DNA of 9,279 bases from NCBI GenBank assembly GCA_016218635.1, contig JACRDJ010000052.1, forward strand, positions 1 through 9,279, given 5' to 3'. Below are positions 5,687-9,279 of this stretch, in pieces (the first letter of the stretch is position 1; the number at the start of each line of letters is the position of its first letter). The position numbers and the translations under genes were made by a program. The notes under the pieces are model-generated. The model saw only the letters and a program-made list of their open reading frames with translations. It did not search any database and was not told the DNA's origin. This DNA is from Candidatus Iainarchaeum sp. (GTDB taxonomy: Archaea; Iainarchaeota; Iainarchaeia; Iainarchaeales; JAFGBZ01).

Positions 5687-5899
5687 ATGAACTGGAAAAT
5701 GCTGTTTGAAAAAAGTCCGGATGGATGGTTTACGGTCACAGTTCCCTCACTGCCCGGATGCATCAGCCAAGGCAAAACAAGAGCCGAAGCGGTTCAAAAC
5801 ATCAAGGAAGCCATTGAACTGCACCTGAATTCCCTCGCAGAGGACGGAATCCCGATCAGAGAAGAAAGAAAAACTGAAATGGTTTCAGTCCGGCTATGA
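5687..5899 (+). CDS. HicB-like antitoxin (short, no DNA-binding domain)
   Basis: This 70-residue protein has the HicB-type partial RNase H-like fold: an N-terminal strand (WKMLFEKSPDG), then WFTVTVPSLPGCISQGKT, then a helix with AEAVQNIKEAIELHLNSL and a final strand EMVSVRL. The PSLPGC-x(3)-GKT-x-x-EA pattern is diagnostic for this antitoxin family. HicB normally binds and neutralises the mRNA-cleaving toxin HicA. Many HicB proteins also carry a C-terminal ribbon-helix-helix or helix-turn-helix domain for repression; this one ends before any such domain, as do many archaeal ones. The stop overlaps the ATG of a 23-codon ORF (ATGA), as hicA and hicB often overlap. A palindrome at the predicted promoter suggests repression by an unknown factor. 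Family confidence is high; a working toxin partner is not visible. Confidence 0.85.
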   Translation: MNWKMLFEKSPDGWFTVTVPSLPGCISQGKTRAEAVQNIKEAIELHLNSLAEDGIPIREERKTEMVSVRL

Positions 5900-5967
5900 A
5901 AATTTCCAGTGGAACATTAAGGGCCATCCTGAAAGCGACCGGCATCCGGGAAGAAGACTTCAACTAA
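5896..5967 (+). pseudogene. Possible truncated HicA toxin (23 codons)
   Basis: A 23-codon ORF begins at the ATG overlapping the HicB-like stop (ATGA) and reads MKISSGTLRAILKATGI, then REEDFN and TAA. Its position and its opening pattern (K-I-S-x-G-x-L, then I-L-K, then G) resemble the first helix of HicA, a toxin of about 60-80 residues. The beta strands and catalytic His of HicA are absent. The stop is 4 bases from the end of the convergent gene, leaving no room for the rest. It may be a decayed toxin, an intact small peptide, or a chance frame. Confidence is low to moderate. Confidence 0.35.
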
Positions 5968-5971
5968 ACGC

Positions 5972-6508
5972 TCATTTCCCCTGCTTCTTCTGCATCTGCA
6001 ATTCCAATAAAATATCGCGGTCCGTGGAAAGAATTTTCTGCATCAACGACTGCAGGACCGCCACTCCGGCCTTGGATTCCACCACGTCTTTCTGAATTTC
6101 CTGCAACCGTTTCTCCAGGGAAGCCATCTTGGCCTTCGCTTCGTCGGAGAGCGGGCGATCCCCGGACATTAAGGGTTTTCGAACTTCCTCAAATTTTTCG
6201 TGAAGATCCTCCATCTGCTTCGCCTGGGTTTCCATGGCCACCTGCTGGTGAACCGCGTGCAGTTCCTGCGCCTGCGAAACTTTCTCAATCTCTTTCTTCA
6301 CTTTCTGGGCGGTGTGATGGGCAATCACTTCATGCGCGGGAGGAGCCGCTTCCTCCACCACGGGTTTGGAAGGCTCACTCTTCAGATAATCCTCAATTTC
6401 CGATTCATCAATGCCGCTGTCCTTAAGGGTTTCACGGATGGTGGCCTCATCAATGCCGCTTTCCCGCAACTGCGCAATCGTCTGCAATACCACGTCTTTG
6501 CTGACCAT
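5972..6508 (-). CDS. Coiled-coil protein with 14-residue helical repeats
   Basis: This 178-residue soluble protein has no signal or membrane segment. Residues 1-44 are short helices with two near-identical 14-residue units, SGIDEATIRETLKD and SGIDESEIEDYLKS. The first is preceded by a weaker unit (DVVLQTIAQLRE). The SGID-turn-helix pattern recalls small helical-hairpin or UBA-like modules. Residues about 45-60 are a Pro/Ala linker, and most of the rest is Gln/Glu/Lys-rich coiled coil (KKEIEKVSQAQEL, ASLEKRLQEIQKDVVES), ending QMQKKQGK. It may oligomerise or bridge partners; function is unknown. It is convergent with the HicB locus (4 bases between stops) and divergent from the secreted-protein operon. 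A TATA-like TTTTTATTAA on its strand (6537-6546) would give a very short leader. Confidence 0.82.
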   Translation of the reverse strand: MVSKDVVLQTIAQLRESGIDEATIRETLKDSGIDESEIEDYLKSEPSKPVVEEAAPPAHEVIAHHTAQKVKKEIEKVSQAQELHAVHQQVAMETQAKQMEDLHEKFEEVRKPLMSGDRPLSDEAKAKMASLEKRLQEIQKDVVESKAGVAVLQSLMQKILSTDRDILLELQMQKKQGK

Positions 6509-6536
6509 TTAAATCCACTAATAACACGCAGGGGGG

Positions 6537-6546
6537 ATTAATAAAA
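6537..6546 (-). promoter_or_regulatory. TATA-like promoter of the coiled-coil gene
   Basis: Read on the minus strand this is TTTTTATTAA, about 33 bases before the ATG at 6508. A transcription start about 26 bases downstream would leave a leader of only a few bases. No ribosome site is seen before the ATG. Confidence 0.45.
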
Positions 6547-6589
6547 ATAGTGTAACCGGCCCATAAGGAAAAAACCGCAGAATAAGCAT

Positions 6590-6600
6590 AATTATTTAAA
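6590..6600 (+). promoter_or_regulatory. TATA box of the secreted propeller-lipoprotein operon
   Basis: AATTATTTAAA ends 22 bases before the ATG at 6623. The predicted transcription start falls near 6618-6623, so the mRNA may be leaderless. A GGGAGG at 6605-6610 would be a good ribosome site if transcription starts further upstream; the two readings conflict and only 5'-end mapping can decide. Confidence 0.5.
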
Positions 6601-6622
6601 GAAAGGGAGGCATAAGGGGTGC

Positions 6623-8872
6623 ATGCAGTTGAAAATGCCAGCCGCATTCCTGATTGTTTTTCTGCTGGCCGGCAGTGTCATGGCCGGTTCGCTGGTGGAA
6701 CCCCAAAAACCCGAATTCCTCATCAACAACGAAATCTGTGAACAGGAATCCAGGCTGTTTGAGCAAAGCCTCTTATTCATTAAAAACGAAAGCGAACGCC
6801 TCTCCAGCTATTCCTCCGCGGACAAAATAGCCCGCGAACTGGGCGCGCAAAACAGCCTGAACCGGTATGCGGAACTCCATGAAGCGCTTCAGCGGATCAA
6901 CGGATACCTGGATTCCCTCTCCGATGAAGTCCTGGAATATGATCCTTCCGGAGCCAAAGCCATTAAGGAAACCAACCAGGAATTCGGAAGCGCCCTGCAG
7001 CTTCCCATGGATGAAACCCAGACCAGCGTAACCGTCATGAATGCCATTTACCGCGTCACCAAGGTACTGATGGGAATTGAACCCCGGCCGGAAATGAAGG
7101 AACCGCCCGTTCAGATAGTCCAGCCTCCCATGGGACAGCCGCCCGGCATCGTGGAAATAACCCCTGAAATTTACCAGGCCGGATTCGGAAACACTCCGGA
7201 CCTTGATGCCGTCTGGGTGAAAGGAAAAAACGTCAAGGAAATCACAAAATTTGAAATCCTCAATCCGCTCAACGAAGTGTTCGCTTCCTCCACTAACCTC
7301 ACCTACTCTGACCAGCGTTCGCATGAAGGGCAGGAAGTCGTGACCTTCGGGATTTCAGTTACCAAAGAAATGATGGATAAGGCCGCCGCCCAGGAACTGT
7401 TCCTGCGCGCCCTGCAAAACGACGGAACCCCCACTCCGCGCATTCCTTTCCGGGTTGCCTGCAAGGATTACACCCAACGGGACTTTTCCACCCAAACCGC
7501 GCCCGCCGCCATTGTGGCCGGATGCCGGATTCAGGAAATTTCAAAGCCCATCGAACAGGAATTTGAAATCGTAAAACCCGAAAAACTCCTTGACCTCCCG
7601 GACTACGATGAGGTGCTGGCGGAAGGAACCGTCATCGGAAACAGCCGCAGTTCCTGGGAAACATTCTTCCAGCTTAATGGAAACTACGCTGCATGGGAAG
7701 ACCGGCACGATTACACAAATGGAAACACGTTCAAAACCGACGTGCATTTTTACAGTTTCCTCTCCGGCCAGGAAAAAACATTCCCGGATGACGGGTTCAT
7801 TGTCGGCATATACAATGACCGGCTCTACACGCTGAAAGGAAAAACGGACGGCCTCTACATCCGCATGCATGCATTCCTTTCCGGTGAAACCAGGGAAGCC
7901 AGGCTCCCGGAAGGCGCCAGCTCCGCGGCCCTCTTCGGAAACGAAATGGCCTACCACGCAGTAGGCCAGAATGCCATCAAAGTGGTGAACGTGGAACGCA
8001 TCCTGAACGGAATCTCGGACGCTGAAGAACAAATCAGCACCACGATTCCCGCCCACCCGGATGCCAAAGCATACTACAAACCCTACTTCAGCGGCCGCTA
8101 CTACGCCGCCAACCGCGTAACGGACAACGGAAAGGTTTTCATGGACGTATACGACACCATGAACCAGACCCTGACGGCCTCACTGGATGCCGGAAACGAC
8201 CGGTACATCCCGGCCCCCTACATCAGCGGAAACTTCATGGCCTGGATCAGCTCCGAAAATGGGAACGTGAAAGTGAATTTATTCAGCCTCTCCACCCAAC
8301 AGAATACCCCCATTGAAATCAGCGGGCTGGGCACTTCCTCCGTGGACGGCGGAGTCACCATTTACAACAACACCGTGGTCTGGTCGGCTCCCAACAACAA
8401 CGTCAAATTATATGACATCACCTCCGGCCGCGTACGCACCTACCACTACCCGGTTTCCACCGCATTCAAGGAACTCCGCTTCTCCGGAAACCGCATTCTG
8501 TGGAGAAATCACCTGGATGGAAGAAGCCCTTATGACGCCAGCCCGTACCAGAACATTTACACGGCCCAAATACCCGTATTCACGGAAGAGGAACAAAACC
8601 AGTTCGTGAAAGAAAACGAAAACGAAATCCAGAAACTCTACCTCGAACGCAAACAGGTCATCGTGAAAAGATACGAAATCAAAAAAGACGAATACGGACA
8701 GCTCAAACAGGAAATCCTCGGCCTCCGCCAGCAACTCAAACAAGACCCCCAAAACCAGGAAATCAAGAAACAGGAAAAAGAAAAACTCATGCAGATTAAG
8801 GAACTCACGCAATCGGTTCAGGAAAAAATCATTGAGCCCGCCATCGCGGAAAACGAGCTGATCCGAAAATGA
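6623..8872 (+). CDS. Secreted beta-propeller-like protein with C-terminal coiled coil
   Basis: This 749-residue protein begins with a signal peptide (PAAFLIVFLLAGSVMAGS, cleavage near residue 22). Residues about 30-130 are helical, followed by a Pro-rich linker (PPVQIVQPPMGQPPG). Residues about 173-280 form a beta-rich Ig-like region containing KEITKFEILNPLNEVF. From about 340 to 650 there are repeating strands with the pattern G-N-x-x-x-W followed by a short loop and LYD-x-x-SG or FSLS, for example SGNFMAWISSENGNVKVNLF, VVWSAPNNNVKLYD and SGNRILWRNH. This resembles TolB-like or Kelch-like propeller blades, and I assign a propeller at moderate confidence. Residues about 656-745 are a Glu/Lys/Gln-rich coiled coil. 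No C-terminal anchor is seen. The stop overlaps the start of a lipoprotein gene (ATGA), so the two probably form an exported complex. The ligand is unknown. Confidence 0.82.
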   Translation: MQLKMPAAFLIVFLLAGSVMAGSLVEPQKPEFLINNEICEQESRLFEQSLLFIKNESERLSSYSSADKIARELGAQNSLNRYAELHEALQRINGYLDSLSDEVLEYDPSGAKAIKETNQEFGSALQLPMDETQTSVTVMNAIYRVTKVLMGIEPRPEMKEPPVQIVQPPMGQPPGIVEITPEIYQAGFGNTPDLDAVWVKGKNVKEITKFEILNPLNEVFASSTNLTYSDQRSHEGQEVVTFGISVTKEMMDKAAAQELFLRALQNDGTPTPRIPFRVACKDYTQRDFSTQTAPAAIVAGCRIQEISKPIEQEFEIVKPEKLLDLPDYDEVLAEGTVIGNSRSSWETFFQLNGNYAAWEDRHDYTNGNTFKTDVHFYSFLSGQEKTFPDDGFIVGIYNDRLYTLKGKTDGLYIRMHAFLSGETREARLPEGASSAALFGNEMAYHAVGQNAIKVVNVERILNGISDAEEQISTTIPAHPDAKAYYKPYFSGRYYAANRVTDNGKVFMDVYDTMNQTLTASLDAGNDRYIPAPYISGNFMAWISSENGNVKVNLFSLSTQQNTPIEISGLGTSSVDGGVTIYNNTVVWSAPNNNVKLYDITSGRVRTYHYPVSTAFKELRFSGNRILWRNHLDGRSPYDASPYQNIYTAQIPVFTEEEQNQFVKENENEIQKLYLERKQVIVKRYEIKKDEYGQLKQEILGLRQQLKQDPQNQEIKKQEKEKLMQIKELTQSVQEKIIEPAIAENELIRK

Positions 8873-9105
8873 AACCAAAAACCGCTTCCTTTCTGCTCCT
8901 GATTGCACTGCTGGTGCTTTCCGGCTGCACGCAGGTCAGCAAGGAAAATACTCCGGCAGACAATACCGGAGGCCAATTACCGGTTCCTTCAGAACCACCC
9001 AACCCGGAAATTACCCTACCCGCCGAACCCGTTAATGCAGACAACCCCCCTGCAGTTCCCGAAGAGGAAATTCCGCCCCTCCCCGAATTCCCGCAGGAAC
9101 TGTAA
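8869..9105 (+). CDS. Small proline-rich lipoprotein
   Basis: This 78-residue protein has a lipoprotein signal: basic MKPK, hydrophobic FLLLIALLVL and lipobox LSGC, with Cys at residue 20 as the lipidation site. The mature part is a flexible acidic, Pro-rich arm (QLPVPSEPPNPEITLPAEP, ending PPLPEFPQEL) without a folded domain, suiting a tether or spacer outside the membrane. Its ATG overlaps the stop of the secreted protein upstream by 4 bases, implying coupled translation and a shared job, perhaps anchoring that otherwise unanchored protein. A T5 run at 9115-9119 may end the transcript. No family recognised; lipoprotein assignment is strong. Confidence 0.8.
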   Translation: MKPKTASFLLLIALLVLSGCTQVSKENTPADNTGGQLPVPSEPPNPEITLPAEPVNADNPPAVPEEEIPPLPEFPQEL

Positions 9106-9163
9106 TCCTGACGCTTTTTCACACGCCGTCCACTGAAATCCACACGGCCACCTCAACCACTTG

Positions 9164-9172
9164 TTTTAAATA
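9164..9172 (+). promoter_or_regulatory. TATA box of the ATPase gene
   Basis: TTTTAAATA lies about 27 bases before the ATG at 9195, so transcription should start at or beside that ATG. This fits a leaderless mRNA, and no ribosome site is seen. Confidence 0.5.
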
Positions 9173-9174
9173 GT

Positions 9175-9206
9175 ATGTATGAGAAACATAATGTATGGAA
9201 AACATA
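9175..9206 (+). repeat. Tandem 16-bp repeat spanning the ATPase start codon
   Basis: ATGTATGAGAAACATA (9175-9190) is followed directly by ATGTATGGAAAACATA (9191-9206), 14 of 16 bases alike. Each copy also contains TATG and CATA arms in inverted order. The second copy holds the start codon at 9195. The position at the predicted transcription start suggests a repressor site or a local duplication. Confidence 0.45.
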
Positions 9207-9279
9207 AAGTTCATTGACCGGAAAGAGGAACTCGGGAGAATCCGGGAACTGGGCCCCGGCAGTTTTTTTCTGGTAGTTA
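9195..9279 (+). CDS. Archaeal-type AAA ATPase, N-terminal fragment
   Basis: The frame from ATG at 9195 to the window edge gives 28 residues, including KFIDRKEELGRIREL and then GPGSFFLVV. The F-I-D/N-R-x-x-E-L opening followed by a hydrophobic strand is typical of archaeal ATPases of the Pfam ATPase_2 (PF01637) type, in which the Walker A loop comes directly after this strand, here beyond the window. Such proteins often have a C-terminal DUF234 or winged-helix part and are abundant, frequently mobile, with poorly known roles. The upstream ATG at 9191 is out of frame and runs into a stop within nine codons. Family confidence is good for so short a piece. Confidence 0.7.
   Translation, partial: MENIKFIDRKEELGRIRELGPGSFFLVV

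Noticed and set aside
6200..6541. Plus-strand open frame of 113 codons opposite the coiled-coil gene
   Set aside because: Leu/His/Phe-rich antisense reading of a Glu/Gln/Lys-rich coiled coil; it also covers the promoter of the real gene.
7541..8056. Minus-strand open frame of 171 codons inside the secreted propeller-like gene
   Set aside because: Antisense to a well-supported gene with signal peptide and blade repeats; Phe/Val-rich composition results from reading Glu/Asn-rich codons in reverse.
1..9279. CRISPR array, tRNA, rRNA, transposase or integrase
   Set aside because: No regularly spaced repeats, no tRNA-like T-arm or cloverleaf, no rRNA-like segment and no recombinase motif were seen on either strand.

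Overview
The window looks archaeal. TATA-like boxes (TTTAAA, TTATTTAAA, TTTTTATTAA) lie about 25-30 bases upstream of several starts, which would give leaderless or nearly leaderless mRNAs. Other genes carry GGTGA or GGAGG ribosome sites, and there is a HicB-like antitoxin and the start of an archaeal-type ATPase. Secreted proteins built of beta-rich and coiled-coil segments, plus many small unassigned membrane proteins, fit a DPANN-type archaeon, perhaps Diapherotrites-like. No marker gene is present, so this placement is an inference.

Layout. Bases 1-316 hold an internal piece of a major facilitator transporter on the minus strand, open at both ends. It stops at a run of six C (311-316), where it abuts the plus strand of a large gene that has lost its 5' end. 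This is probably an assembly chimera or a rearrangement breakpoint. From there to 5363 runs a plus-strand array: one large cysteine-containing, probably extracellular protein (to 2412), then two small multi-span membrane proteins (2429-3130), then four more (4005-5363). Two of these six end in His-rich tails, one in a Met/Gly-rich tail, and two are diverged tandem paralogues. The array resembles an uncharacterised cell-envelope or secretion-like assembly.

The array is split by an AT-rich cassette (3231-3922) with its own TATA box and T-run terminator. It encodes a small lysine-rich protein overlapping a retropepsin-like aspartic protease (DTGA motif). Similar small-protein/protease pairs are recalled from bacteria; this is the most interesting module in the window and looks like inserted cargo.

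From 5364 to 5686 no convincing gene is seen, though the stretch contains several hairpins. A HicB-like gene follows (5687-5899), with a perfect 12-bp palindrome at its predicted transcription start and a 23-codon overlapping ORF that may be a broken HicA toxin. A convergent minus-strand gene (5972-6508) encodes a coiled-coil protein with a 14-residue repeat. A divergent operon (6623-9105) encodes a secreted propeller-like/coiled-coil protein translationally coupled to a small proline-rich lipoprotein, probably two parts of one surface complex. The window ends in the first 28 codons of an archaeal ATPase gene whose start lies inside a tandem 16-bp repeat.
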